Assembly (NCBI GenBank): GCA_903834925.1
Contig: CAILLA010000104.1
Coordinates: 1-42,492, forward strand
Origin: an uncultured Schlesneria sp.
GTDB lineage: Bacteria > Planctomycetota > Planctomycetia > Planctomycetales > Planctomycetaceae
Reading direction: 5' to 3'
DNA length: 42,492 bases
Shown here: in pieces, positions 15,320 through 24,413 of the stretch
Layout: every line of letters starts with the position of its first letter
How positions within the stretch are numbered: position 1 is the stretch's first letter
Position numbers and translations under genes: made by a program
The notes under the pieces: model-generated
Database searches by the model: none
Told to the model about the DNA's origin: nothing
Seen by the model: only the letters and a program-made list of their open reading frames with translations

Positions 15320-16039
15320 GTGATGAAATCTTTCCGCAATATGATCGTTGTATGCGTGGCGTTCGCAGCCATATTGTTCGTTGCCGGATCGTCGAATGCG
15401 TCGTTGATCACTTACAGCAACTTTGCAGATTGGAATTCGAACGTCACGAATGTCTCCAATGAAGCCATTTTGAATCCGACTGCACCTGCCACGTTCCAGG
15501 ACCTGGGTTCTGGGAATCAGTCTATTGAATTCGGGAATGCAACCTTTTCACAGACAGCTTCCTATGGGGCCGCTGAGTTTTATGTGATTGGAAGCGGCTT
15601 CTCTTCTGGTCTTCCGACCGCTCCGATCGTTTCCTCGGAACGAACGAACTCCACAGATGTTACCAATATCAAAATCGTTTTTGGTTATGTCGTAAACGGA
15701 TTTGCACTGAATTTCGGGACCTCGAATGTTTTAGGGACCACGAATGGAAGTACTGTAAGCTTTCAACTTCTCAATGGCAGCACGAGCGTTGATTCGTTTA
15801 CGAAGGCATCCACCGGCGGAAACTATTTCAACACGACAGATTTTGTTGGGGCAACAGACACTGCGTTTGATACGGTATTAATCACAGCTACGGATTACAC
15901 GCTCAATGTGAACAATGTTTATGATGCAACCCCATCCAGTTCTTCCGTCCCCGAACCTTCGACGTTCGCCATGCTTTGTATCGGTGGCGTCGGATTGGCG
16001 GTTCGAGCCTTCCGTCGCAAAAAACTCGCGATGAAATAA
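15320..16039 (+). CDS. PEP-CTERM sorting-domain protein
   Basis: The protein has about 239 residues. A signal peptide covers residues 1-28 (MIVVCVAFAAILFVAGSSNA). The C-terminus is a full PEP-CTERM sorting signal: SSVPEPSTFAML at about 212, a hydrophobic helix (LCIGGVGLAVRAF) and a basic tail RRKK. Such proteins are exported, cleaved by an exosortase and linked to the cell surface or exopolysaccharide. The mature part is Ser/Thr/Asn-rich beta protein with no known domain. The start may be GTG 15320 or ATG 15323; AAGGA at 15306-15310 fits the GTG better. No exosortase gene is in the window. Confidence 0.85.
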   Translation: MMKSFRNMIVVCVAFAAILFVAGSSNASLITYSNFADWNSNVTNVSNEAILNPTAPATFQDLGSGNQSIEFGNATFSQTASYGAAEFYVIGSGFSSGLPTAPIVSSERTNSTDVTNIKIVFGYVVNGFALNFGTSNVLGTTNGSTVSFQLLNGSTSVDSFTKASTGGNYFNTTDFVGATDTAFDTVLITATDYTLNVNNVYDATPSSSSVPEPSTFAMLCIGGVGLAVRAFRRKKLAMK

Positions 16040-16140
16040 GGCCAGGACAAGTTGCTCAGAATCAGCGAGATCGCAAACCCTCTTCATGGATTGCTGACCG
16101 AAAGGGCAGAAGATTTGATTGAGCTTGCTGATTTGGCCTT

Positions 16141-16438
16141 TCAATCATTCTGACGACGATCGAGTGCGTCATTCAAACAGGTCTTAGCTTCATCGAACTC
16201 ACCTTGTCGCGCCAGGCCGTTTCCGAGCAAGACCAGCGTAATGAGAGATTCCATGTCGTCGGTCTGTAACCGGATCGACTGACGAAAATGCGGCGTGGCT
16301 TCCTGGTGGTGGGCCTGCGACGTGCGGACTTTTCCCAGGTGGAATTGTGCGGCGAATTAGCGTGAATTCTTTGCCAGAACATCGGTCCAGAGTGTTTCGA
16401 CATTTCTATCGCCGACATTGATCCGTTCATCAATTGTT
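16141..16438 (-). pseudogene. TPR protein fragment with internal stop
   Basis: Reading the minus strand in the frame that ends at 16141 gives about 98 codons of clear tetratricopeptide sequence: VETLWTDVLAKNSR, then a TAA at 16357-16359, then AAQFHLGKVRTSQAHHQEA and LVLLGNGLARQGEFDEAKTCL. The two halves align with successive TPR units, so this is the 3' remnant of a longer TPR gene with a nonsense mutation and no 5' part. Longer open frames on this stretch are shadows of it. Confidence 0.75.
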
Positions 16439-16568
16439 GGCGCGGCAAGACTTTGGGAATTTCGGTATCATCTCAACCGATCACAGGATTTTTTCGCTAA
16501 ACGCCGCACCGTTTCCAGAGGTGATCGAATCTGGAAGCGGAAATCTCAAATTCGAAATGTACGACATT

Positions 16569-18422
16569 ATGTCCCACCGCCGTCGTATCCTGCTGATCCA
16601 ACTTCCGATCCCGCAACCGGGAATGGAACCGGCTCAAGGCAACGTTCCGCTCGCCGCCGCGTATCTGAAGCTATTAGCCCAGCAAAGAGGTCTGGAAGAA
16701 GCCTATGATATTCAGATCCTGCCGGCAGCACTCGCCAATCGGTTGTCTGACCGAGGGCTGGCCGCCGAGATTCTTGATCGTGATCCGTGGCTTGTTGGCT
16801 GGACCTGTTATTTGTGGAACGTTGAGCGTTCGCTCGATGTTTCACGGCACTTGAAGGAAGCTCGGCCAAGGATGAGGGTCCTCGTCGGTGGCCCCGAAAT
16901 TACGGCCGACAATGGCTGGGTCCTTGAACGGCCAGAAATTGACTTCGCAGCGATCGGCGAAGGGGAACAAACGTTTTGCGAACTGTTAACCAGCCTACAG
17001 AATACCGAGATCCCCGATCGGCAAATTGCCGGACTTTACGTCTCCCCTGCCCTGACTCGAACCGTTCGTGGCGACTGGAATAACGTGAAGGTCGCCCGAG
17101 GGGAATTACCTCTTTTTCGCCAACCCTTGCCGAATTTGAATGAGGTTTCCTCCCCATATCTTGCCGGGATTCTCGACGCGGCGGACGAGCAGCTGATGTT
17201 GCTGGAAACGTTGCGGGGCTGCATTTTCAAATGCAAGTTCTGCTACTATCCCAAAAGTTACGACGATCTCTATTTTGTTTCCCGCGAAAAAATCGTGGCG
17301 AATCTGGAGCACGCGCAACGTCGCGGAGCGCGCGAGGTCGTGTTGCTCGACCCGACACTCAATCAACGCCGTGACTTTGATGGATTTCTGAAGTTGCTCG
17401 CCGATTGTAATCCCGACCACCAGTTCACGTACTTCGGTGAGCTGCGTGCCGAGGGAATTAATAGTACGACGGCTCAGCTGTTGAGGGCGGCAAACTTCAC
17501 TCAGGTCGAGATTGGCCTTCAGTCGATCGATCCATTGGCCCAGGAACTGATGGACCGCAAGAATCATCTGAAGGCCTTTGAGCGTGGAGTTCGTGCATTG
17601 CGTGACGAGGGAATCAGCGTCAAAGTCGATTTGATCATCGGCCTGCCAGGCGATACGACCGATTCGATTCGCCGCAGCCTGAACTATCTCAAGGACAGCA
17701 ATCTTTACGACGAGGTACAGGTCTTTAATCTTTCCGTTTTGCCGGGAACAGCATTCCGACACGAGGCACGCGAACTGGGGCTCGAGTTTCAGCCAGTCCC
17801 CCCCTACTACGTCTTGAAAACACCGACTCTCGACCTGGCCGATCTTTACCAGCTCATGGACGAGGCCGAGGAATTATTTGACACCGAATTTGATCCGCTC
17901 CCCGAACCGCACATTCCAAAGCTGATCCTGTCGAGTGGCGCACGCCCGCGATGCGCCGCATGGCAAATCGATCTGGATGCCGATTTTGCCACGGACAACG
18001 TGACAGAACAGAAGTCGCCACTCCCTCCCCCAGATGAGCGCACTCAGGCATTCACACTCTGGATGAAAGCCGAAGATTTTCAGGTTCACACGAAATCGGC
18101 GCATAAGCTCATCGAACAAGTCCTCGACGAAAATCCGCACACGACACTGCAGGTCATACTGGAGCCTGGCAATGCAACGTGTATTACCGCATCGCTTCTG
18201 GCCGATTTGAAATGGGTCTGTTACAGCCGAACAACCTATCTCGACCGCTTTTACTCGATCCTTCCCGGAGCGATGAAAGGTTCAAAATGCCTGGTCGTCC
18301 TGCTGAAGCCTCTCGATGAAGCGCTGCTTGATCCCCAAACGATCGCTTCCATCGACGAATTTGCGACGATTGTCTGGAAAGAGGAAACCGTACCATTGCC
18401 TTTAACCACGAGTAATACTTAG
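16569..18422 (+). CDS. B12-binding radical SAM protein
   Basis: This ~617-residue protein has an N-terminal cobalamin-binding Rossmann domain at residues ~1-150 (RRRILLIQLPIPQPG start, VGWTCYLWNVERSLDVSRHL, VLVGGPEITAD, FAAIGEGEQTF). A radical SAM barrel follows with the cluster motif CIFKCKFC, Cys 218, 222 and 225 (CxxxCxxC). Further family marks are VEIGLQSIDPLAQELMDRKN and DLIIGLPGDTTDSI. The C-terminal ~150 residues are an extra domain of unknown role. Members methylate or rearrange unreactive carbons; the substrate here is unknown. I start at ATG 16569 because similar proteins begin a few residues before RILLIQLP; ATG 16557 is possible, and the open frame to 16434 is not supported. YdcF follows after 67 bases. 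Confidence 0.85.
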   Translation: MSHRRRILLIQLPIPQPGMEPAQGNVPLAAAYLKLLAQQRGLEEAYDIQILPAALANRLSDRGLAAEILDRDPWLVGWTCYLWNVERSLDVSRHLKEARPRMRVLVGGPEITADNGWVLERPEIDFAAIGEGEQTFCELLTSLQNTEIPDRQIAGLYVSPALTRTVRGDWNNVKVARGELPLFRQPLPNLNEVSSPYLAGILDAADEQLMLLETLRGCIFKCKFCYYPKSYDDLYFVSREKIVANLEHAQRRGAREVVLLDPTLNQRRDFDGFLKLLADCNPDHQFTYFGELRAEGINSTTAQLLRAANFTQVEIGLQSIDPLAQELMDRKNHLKAFERGVRALRDEGISVKVDLIIGLPGDTTDSIRRSLNYLKDSNLYDEVQVFNLSVLPGTAFRHEARELGLEFQPVPPYYVLKTPTLDLADLYQLMDEAEELFDTEFDPLPEPHIPKLILSSGARPRCAAWQIDLDADFATDNVTEQKSPLPPPDERTQAFTLWMKAEDFQVHTKSAHKLIEQVLDENPHTTLQVILEPGNATCITASLLADLKWVCYSRTTYLDRFYSILPGAMKGSKCLVVLLKPLDEALLDPQTIASIDEFATIVWKEETVPLPLTTSNT

Positions 18423-18489
18423 CCTTAGCGCTCAAATCATTAAAAGAAACTCGAGACGGTGCTGTCAGCGCCACCATCAAGGCTGATCA

Positions 18490-19503
18490 ATGTCATGGCC
18501 GGAAATTCTTTGGAGAACGATTCGTATTGCCGTACCACGCGGGATCGCGTTATTTCTCGGACTCTTCACGTTATTAAATGTCGTTGGTGAGTTACGAGCG
18601 CCTGGTTTCGACGCCAATCTGTGGTGGATTAACTTGCCTGGAAACTGGCACTTGCTCGACAAAGCACTGTTGCTCTGGTCGGCATCGTGCTTGATCTGGC
18701 TTGGTTGCTGCCAGCGGTTTGGACTGGCCGAGAAAACCGCGCTGACTCTCACTTTTTGCGGTCTGCTCGCGTGCAGTATCTGGAACGCAATCGGCTATCA
18801 CCAACTCATTGAGGCGGGACGGATTCAATCGAATAGCCCAATTTCGTTTTCAATGTTGATCGCCGTGTGTCTCAGTATTTTCATATATGAAGTCTGGCGA
18901 GAGATTCCAGAAATGAGCCGCAACACGATCAGACTGTGTCGATCGACAATCACTGTGTCGTGTGTAATCACAGGGTTACTTTTCCCTGTCGCTCAGATGG
19001 TCTGTTTCGGCACGACGGACTATCGCCGGGATGCCGACGTGATTGTTGTGTTCGGAGCGAAAGTCCATGAAGACGGACGGCTTTCCTCAATTCTTGAAGA
19101 ACGAGTTCGCACCGGTTGCGAACTCTATCACCAGGGGTTGGCACCTCAAATTCTTTTCTCAGGTGGTCCGGGAGTCGGCGAGGTATACGAAACCGAAGGG
19201 ATGCGACGGCGCGCTCTCGAATTGGGTGTCCCGGTAACCGCTATCTTCGTTGACGAGAAAGGTGTCGACACCGAGTCAACGGCGATTAACACGTTGAGCA
19301 TTGGGCAATTACAGCGATGGCATCGAATCCTGGCAGTCAGCCAGTTCTTTCACCTGCCCCGGATCAAGCTCGCGTTTCATCGACAGGGATCAGAAGTCTA
19401 CACAGTCCCGGCAAAGCAGCTTTACCGCTTTCGGTATCTCCCCTACTTCATGCTACGCGAGGTTGCAGCCTGGTGGCTGTATTACGTCCGACCGTTGTTC
19501 TGA
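18490..19503 (+). CDS. YdcF/SanA-like DUF218 membrane protein
   Basis: The protein has 337 residues. Its N-terminal ~175 residues contain about five hydrophobic helices (GIALFLGLFTLLNVV, ALTLTFCGLLACSIW, FSMLIAVCLSIFIYEVW, VSCVITGLLFPVAQMV). The C-terminal domain is DUF218: ADVIVVFGAKVHEDGRLSSI with its acidic strand end and GxxV pattern, then LYHQGLAPQILFSGGPG, VDEKGVDTESTAINTL and ILAVSQFFHLPRIKLAF. DUF218 proteins (YdcF, SanA, ElyC) are linked to envelope integrity and bind S-adenosylmethionine in one case. It follows the radical SAM gene by 67 bases and may be co-transcribed with it. Confidence 0.85.
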   Translation: MSWPEILWRTIRIAVPRGIALFLGLFTLLNVVGELRAPGFDANLWWINLPGNWHLLDKALLLWSASCLIWLGCCQRFGLAEKTALTLTFCGLLACSIWNAIGYHQLIEAGRIQSNSPISFSMLIAVCLSIFIYEVWREIPEMSRNTIRLCRSTITVSCVITGLLFPVAQMVCFGTTDYRRDADVIVVFGAKVHEDGRLSSILEERVRTGCELYHQGLAPQILFSGGPGVGEVYETEGMRRRALELGVPVTAIFVDEKGVDTESTAINTLSIGQLQRWHRILAVSQFFHLPRIKLAFHRQGSEVYTVPAKQLYRFRYLPYFMLREVAAWWLYYVRPLF

Positions 19504-19867
19504 CGACATCATTCGATTTTACTCGTTCCCAAGTTCCTGCTTGGGAACGACCACTTCGAAGCTCTGTTTCGCAACCGGCGGTTGCCATGTGGATATCGGT
19601 AACACTCACTTTTCCAAGAACTGAACAAAAGATTCGATCTTGACGAAATGGCTGTTGGAATATACCAAACGCCGCATAATCGTCGATGAAAACCTTTCTT
19701 AATGATCGTTAAAACGGGATGAAATTATTTGTCAATTGCAGCTAGTTAAAATGTCGTTGGCGTGGAGATTCCTTGCCACATTCACTGGCTGCACACTTCT
19801 TCCGTCCGATGCGATCGTCTTCAAGACTCGTCCCGATGTTCTTAGCTGGCCTCAAGCTTGATTCCTT
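19504..19867. other. intergenic region with a hairpin
   Basis: About 360 bases without a gene. It contains the hairpin at 19524-19549; the rest shows no gene or clear promoter. If the next gene starts at 19931, its leader is longer. Confidence 0.5.
19524..19549 (+). terminator. hairpin CGTTCCCAAG / CTTGGGAACG
   Basis: A perfect 10-bp stem with a 6-base loop (TTCCTG) lies 20 bases after the YdcF stop. There is no T-run, so it is either a weak terminator or a dispersed repeat. A related CTCGTTCC...GGAACGAG stem occurs at 23786-23814. Confidence 0.5.
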
Positions 19868-22465
19868 ATGGAACTCAAGACTAAGCGGTGTGTTGCGATT
19901 ACGAAGTCCATTTTCCTCAATGGTGCCTCAATGGTTTTTTCCTGGTTATGGAATCTGAATCGTGGATTGATCCAAGGCACCCTGCGACAGAAGCAGGCTC
20001 AGAAGCGCCGCCGTCCAGTCGGATCGGTTTCGCCCCAACTCACGCCGGTATTGATTGAGGCTTTGGAGTGTCGCCGGATGTTGAGCGGCAGTCCTGTGAA
20101 CACTGCCACTTTGACGGGGTCCGCCATCGCGGCGACCACCGGAAATCCATCCACCCCCGTTATAACGGGAATTGGCGGGACAACGACTGACACCGCACCA
20201 ACGACTCCGATCACCATCGCACCCAATCTCGTCGTCACGGATACCGTGAACATTTCCAGCGCGACCGTCTCGTTCACGAACTGGCAGGACGGTGACCGCG
20301 TAGAATTCACAAACTCGTATGCCTTGCAGCATACATTTGTGGAAAACAATTCTGCCAACACGGCCACGTTGACGCTGACGGGCGTTGCTTCGATTGCGGC
20401 CTATCAGGCAACATTGCGATCAATACTGTTCTGGGACGTTGCGGGCAATTTGAATCTCTCGACGCGAGTCGCAACATTCATTGTGACGGACATCAACGCG
20501 GTGAGCAGCGCCGCCGCGACGCAGAATATCAGTTTCAATCTTTCCGGCCAAAGCGCACCAGTCGTATCAGGAATTGGCGGGACAACGACTGACACCGCGC
20601 CGGCAACCCCGATCACGGTTGCTCCCAACCTGGTTGTCACCGATACGGTGAACATCTCCAGTGCGACAGTTTCGTTCACGAACTGGCAGGCTGGTGACCG
20701 CTTACAATTCACAAACGCGTATGCATTGCAGCATACATTCGTCGAGAACGAATCTGCCAACACGGCCACGTTGACGCTGACGGGCGTTGCTTCGATTGCG
20801 GCGTACCAGGCAACGTTACGAACGGTGCAGTTCTGGGCCGTCGCGGGTAATTTGAACATCTCAACGCGAGTTGCGACATTCACCGTGACTGATATCTATA
20901 CTGATAGCAGTGCTGCGGCGACGCAGAATATCAGTTTCAATCTTTCCGGCCAGAGTTCTCCTGTCGTATCAGGAATTGGCGGGACAACAAGCAATACCGC
21001 GCCGGCGACTCCGATCACGGTCACTCCAAACCTCGCCATCACAGACACCGTGAACATTGCCAGCGCAACAGTCTCGTTCACGAACTGGCAGGATGGTGAC
21101 CGCTTAGAATTCACAAACTCGTACGCCTTGCAGCATACGTTCGTCGAGAACAATTCTACCAACACGGCCACGTTGACGCTGACGGGCGCGGCATCAGTTA
21201 CGGCCTATCAGGCAACATTGCAAACGGTGCAGTTCTGGGCTGCTGCCGGCGTTCCAGTGACCTGGTTGCAGAGGGTTGCAACGATTACAGTGAACGACCT
21301 TTATGGGAATAGTGGTTCAGGGACGCAGAATATTAAATTCAACCCGGCGACACCCGTTTCACCACCCGCTTTAACCGGCATCAATGGAGTAACGACTTAC
21401 GCTCAGTTGGCGTCTCCGATCACGGTCGCTCCGAATCTGGTGATCACGGACAATCTGAATATCCCGAGTGCGACGATTTCGTTCGTGAACTGGCAGGCTG
21501 GTGACCGCTTACAATTCACTAACACCTACGGCTTGCAGCATACGTTTGTGGAAAACGATGCGAACAACACCGCCAGTTTAACGATCAGTGGTCTTGCCAC
21601 GGTCGCTCAATATCAGTCGACGTTTCGGTCTGTTCAGTTCTGGTCTGTCGCGGGTAATCCCATGCCATCGGCGAAACGAGTCGCGACAATTACCGTCAAT
21701 GATATCTATTTGAACCCTGGTTCCGGTTCTCAGAACATTGCTGTGACGGCAACGAACCCGCCGACAGTCAATAATCTGGCGGCAGCGACGACGACACCAA
21801 CGATTACGGGAACATTTTCCACTTCCGCTGGAACCAGCTCGGTATTAACGGTTACCGTCAACGGCACGACGTATACGCTCGGTACGTCTCCCCAATTAAC
21901 ATCAACTTCGGCTGGTAATTGGTCACTGAATCTCGCGGCGGTATCAGGCGCACCAGCGGCACCACTGCCAACCACAACCAGCAATGTCACGGTCACCGCA
22001 ACCTTGACGGGGACATTTGGAAATCAACTGACGGGAACGGGGACGATCACGAATCAGCAGGCGATTATCAATGCGTATTTGACCGCCAACAGCCTGACGT
22101 CGAAAAGTACCACGTCGGGTCTGAACTATGTGATTACGACAAACGGAACAGGAGCCTTACCAAAGACTCGTCAAACCGTTACCGCGAATTATTCAGGTTA
22201 TCTCCTGAATTCGAACGGGACTTTGGGGGCCGAGTTTGATTCGAACGTTGATCCTCAATTCGGCCATGTGTCACCCTTCTCGTTCACTCTCGGAGTTGGA
22301 CAAGTGATCCCCGGATGGGATCAAGGATTCGCTCTGTTACCCGTAGGAACGGTCGCAACACTGCTGATCCCGTCCTCACTGGGGTATGGCACTGCGGGCA
22401 TCGGTACCAGTATTCCTGGAAACAGCATCCTGGTTTTTAAAGTCACAGTGATTTCAGCCGCGTAA
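19868..22465 (+). CDS. LEPR-XLL secreted protein with four 134-residue repeats and C-terminal FKBP domain
   Basis: The frame has 865 residues. After a basic lead, residues ~61-73 read VLIEALECRRMLSG, the planctomycete LEPR-XLL-type export motif. Four copies of a ~134-residue unit follow (period 402 bp; GIGGTTTDTAP anchors at 20168, 20570, 20972, and a diverged GINGVTTYAQ at 21377). Each contains SATVSFTNWQxGDRxxFTN, LQHTFVEN and ATLTLTG. They look like cadherin- or Ig-like beta units. A short Ig-like segment covers ~630-730. Residues ~734-865 are an FKBP prolyl isomerase (SGLNYVITTNG, VIPGWDQGFALLPVGT, ATLLIPSSLGYG). Start ATG 19868 or 19931 is uncertain; neither has a good Shine-Dalgarno. 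Probably a surface protein that carries its own folding catalyst. Confidence 0.85.
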   Translation: MELKTKRCVAITKSIFLNGASMVFSWLWNLNRGLIQGTLRQKQAQKRRRPVGSVSPQLTPVLIEALECRRMLSGSPVNTATLTGSAIAATTGNPSTPVITGIGGTTTDTAPTTPITIAPNLVVTDTVNISSATVSFTNWQDGDRVEFTNSYALQHTFVENNSANTATLTLTGVASIAAYQATLRSILFWDVAGNLNLSTRVATFIVTDINAVSSAAATQNISFNLSGQSAPVVSGIGGTTTDTAPATPITVAPNLVVTDTVNISSATVSFTNWQAGDRLQFTNAYALQHTFVENESANTATLTLTGVASIAAYQATLRTVQFWAVAGNLNISTRVATFTVTDIYTDSSAAATQNISFNLSGQSSPVVSGIGGTTSNTAPATPITVTPNLAITDTVNIASATVSFTNWQDGDRLEFTNSYALQHTFVENNSTNTATLTLTGAASVTAYQATLQTVQFWAAAGVPVTWLQRVATITVNDLYGNSGSGTQNIKFNPATPVSPPALTGINGVTTYAQLASPITVAPNLVITDNLNIPSATISFVNWQAGDRLQFTNTYGLQHTFVENDANNTASLTISGLATVAQYQSTFRSVQFWSVAGNPMPSAKRVATITVNDIYLNPGSGSQNIAVTATNPPTVNNLAAATTTPTITGTFSTSAGTSSVLTVTVNGTTYTLGTSPQLTSTSAGNWSLNLAAVSGAPAAPLPTTTSNVTVTATLTGTFGNQLTGTGTITNQQAIINAYLTANSLTSKSTTSGLNYVITTNGTGALPKTRQTVTANYSGYLLNSNGTLGAEFDSNVDPQFGHVSPFSFTLGVGQVIPGWDQGFALLPVGTVATLLIPSSLGYGTAGIGTSIPGNSILVFKVTVISAA

Positions 22466-22495
22466 TAAAATGGCTCGTTGTGCAAAAACATCGCC

Positions 22496-22855
22496 TCAAG
22501 CCCACATCTTCCCGATCCGCTTTCGAATATCGGCCGTCGTGACGCCCGTCGATGCCCCCTGATTTGAGGCATCCGAGGCGGCAACTTTGGTCTGAGGTGA
22601 AACCTTGATAGATTTTACGGCTGGTACGTAAGTGATCGTTTCCATCTGTCGTTTGATCAATTTCCCGTATCGCTCACGTATGCTTCGAAGATAGGTGGCA
22701 AGTTGCGGGTGGTGGGCATATTCGACCCAGCTGTCTGGTGTGTTGTGGACCTTCAAATCGCGAATTGTCGGATCGGCTCCATGCTCAAGCAGCCATTCGA
22801 CCATTTCAAGTCGATTCTGAAGAGCGGCTTGTGCAGCAACGTATAGACGAATCAC
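22496..22855 (-). pseudogene. ankyrin-repeat protein fragment
   Basis: Only one ankyrin unit is recognisable (YVAAQAALQNRLEMVEWLLEHGADPTIRD), followed by ~80 residues of charged C-terminal sequence. Ankyrin proteins need several units, and the frame is closed by an in-frame TAG (about 22892-22894) just upstream of the GTG at 22855. This is therefore either a very short protein or the 3' remnant of a longer gene; I favour the remnant. It is convergent with the FKBP-repeat gene, whose stop is only 30 bases away. Confidence 0.55.
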
Positions 22856-23115
22856 TCGCGGTATGCCAACTCTTCCGAAAAAACGCCAAGCCTATCGGCC
22901 CCAAATGCATTTCGAAAATGCGACAGGTCCTACGGATTTAATGGCATAGTCGATCAAATCTGCATAAAAACGCGAAGAAAGACGCAAAAAAGCATAGGCA
23001 TTGCGTAAGTGCAAGCGAGAAATGCCGATTTCGATCCATATTCTGGCGCGCTTGTTGCGCGTGCATGCCATGTCTCTATTTGGGTAAGCCGCCTGAGGTC
23101 GGCAAGGGAGAAAAA

Positions 23116-23701
23116 ATGCGATTCTGGATAGGTGTCATGTTGGCATCATTGGCGATGTCACTCGGTCAGTCCGCTCAAGCAGCCGGTCCCGTCACGGGGT
23201 CGGAAGCACTGGCGGGTGGAAGTACGAGTTTAAGTGGTTCGAATGATGTCACAACCGCGACAAGTGTCTCTTGGAACGGTTTCGCGGACACTGATCATCA
23301 AACGGGTGATTTCACGGCTGTTCCGGCATTTACGACGATCCCAGGGAGCAGCTCGTTGGAACTGCATTTAGGCGCTCCAACCACGGCTTGGACGATCTCT
23401 AGTGCTGGTTGGGGCACATTCACGGAAACGTCGATTTCGGAGATCGATTACGGCACGAATGCTGTTACTGCCTATTTGCAAGGAAATTTTACTCCAGGAA
23501 CACTTTTCGACTCTTCGATTACAAGCAATACCGCCACAATGATTATTTCATTGAATCAGGCTGGGGGACCTGGCCGCGCTGTTTCAAACAGGTGCCACAC
23601 TTGACACGCCGGCCATCCCAGTGCCTGAACCATCCGCTGTCGCGCTCCTTCTCTCTGGCGTCGCATGCGTCGGTCTCTCCAGGTTCTTTCGTCGCAAGTA
23701 G
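23116..23701 (+). pseudogene. PEP-CTERM protein gene with +1 frameshift
   Basis: The start ATG 23116 has AGGGAG five bases upstream, and a signal peptide follows (FWIGVMLASLAMSLGQSAQAA). The frame runs ~163 residues and stops at 23604. Moving to the +1 frame after the GGGGG run at 23563-23567 restores GDLAALFQTGATLDTPAIPV, then VPEPSAVALLLSGVACVGL and SRFFRRK up to a TAG at 23699-23701. That is a complete PEP-CTERM signal. One extra G in the run explains the break. It could be mutation, sequencing error or slippage; without the shift the protein lacks its sorting signal. Confidence 0.8.
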
Positions 23702-23780
23702 CCCTAGACGCCCTTCACTTTATACGCAACGGAAAGGAAAGCCTCGCGTCATCCTTTGTAACGATCTGTCGACTTCGGTA

Positions 23781-23820
23781 AAAAACTCGTTCCAATGAAA
23801 AGCATGGGAACGAGTTTTTT
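23781..23820 (+). terminator. intrinsic terminator after the PEP-CTERM gene
   Basis: AAAAACTCGTTCC and GGAACGAGTTTTTTT form a 13-bp stem with a 13-base loop, ending in a T-run. Because both arms carry A/T tails it can work in both directions. It sits between the plus-strand PEP-CTERM gene and the minus-strand DUF4870 gene. Confidence 0.8.
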
Positions 23821-23829
23821 TAAAACCGA

Positions 23830-24222
23830 TTAGTCGATGAGACGCAACGTGTAGGGATAGCGATACGCCCGTCCTTCGTTCGATTTAATCGCGGCGACGA
23901 TTGAAAACACAACGTGTTAGAGGAAAAGCGCGAAGATCGCGGGGATTCCAATCAGCACGAAGCACAAAGGAACGCAGATGGCATAACCGATCAACATGCT
24001 GATCTGAAAATTGAGTGCCTCTTTTCCCTGGTCGTTCACGAGCGGTGAAGTCTCTTTTTTAACGAGCCATATCGTCATTGGAATGATGACGTTGGCAAAT
24101 GGGAACCAGGTGACAAGCGTGCCGAGATGACAGAACATGGCCCACATTCGTTCGTCGGGATCGGTCGAAAGGACCGGCAGTGTTTCCGCGTTGTCGCTCA
24201 TCATTTGATTGTCATCGCTCAT
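23830..24222 (-). pseudogene. DUF4870 membrane protein with internal stop codon
   Basis: From ATG 24222, with AAAGGT nine bases upstream, the frame runs 101 codons: a polar N-terminus (MSDDNQMMSDNAETL), then DUF4870 features DERMWAMFCHLGTLVTWFPF, PMTIWLVKKETSPLVNDQGK and EALNFQISMLIGYAIC. A TAA at 23917-23919 ends it after IFALFL. The same frame continues with HVVFSIVAAIKSNEGRAYRY and ends in PYTLRLID, the normal DUF4870 C-terminus, at 23830. Exactly one nonsense codon interrupts an otherwise complete gene. The truncated product would lose the last ~28 residues, including part of a membrane helix. Confidence 0.8.
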
Positions 24223-24413
24223 CGATATTACCTTTCCGTCCGGAAGATGTTGAACGAATCGATTTCCGCCGAATCGAACTCGATTCTCATTGACTAACAA
24301 AATCGAAGTCCGCTCCAAACAGAGTTTTCCGTTGTGTTTCCATCGAGCAAAGTGCTCCGTTATTACTGCAACGCAAAAGGAAACGGTTTGGATCACTTCG
24401 AAATCTTCAGTTT

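Noticed and set aside
16434-16556. Longer N-terminus for the radical SAM protein
   Set aside because: The added residues do not match the family start and overlap the TPR remnant.
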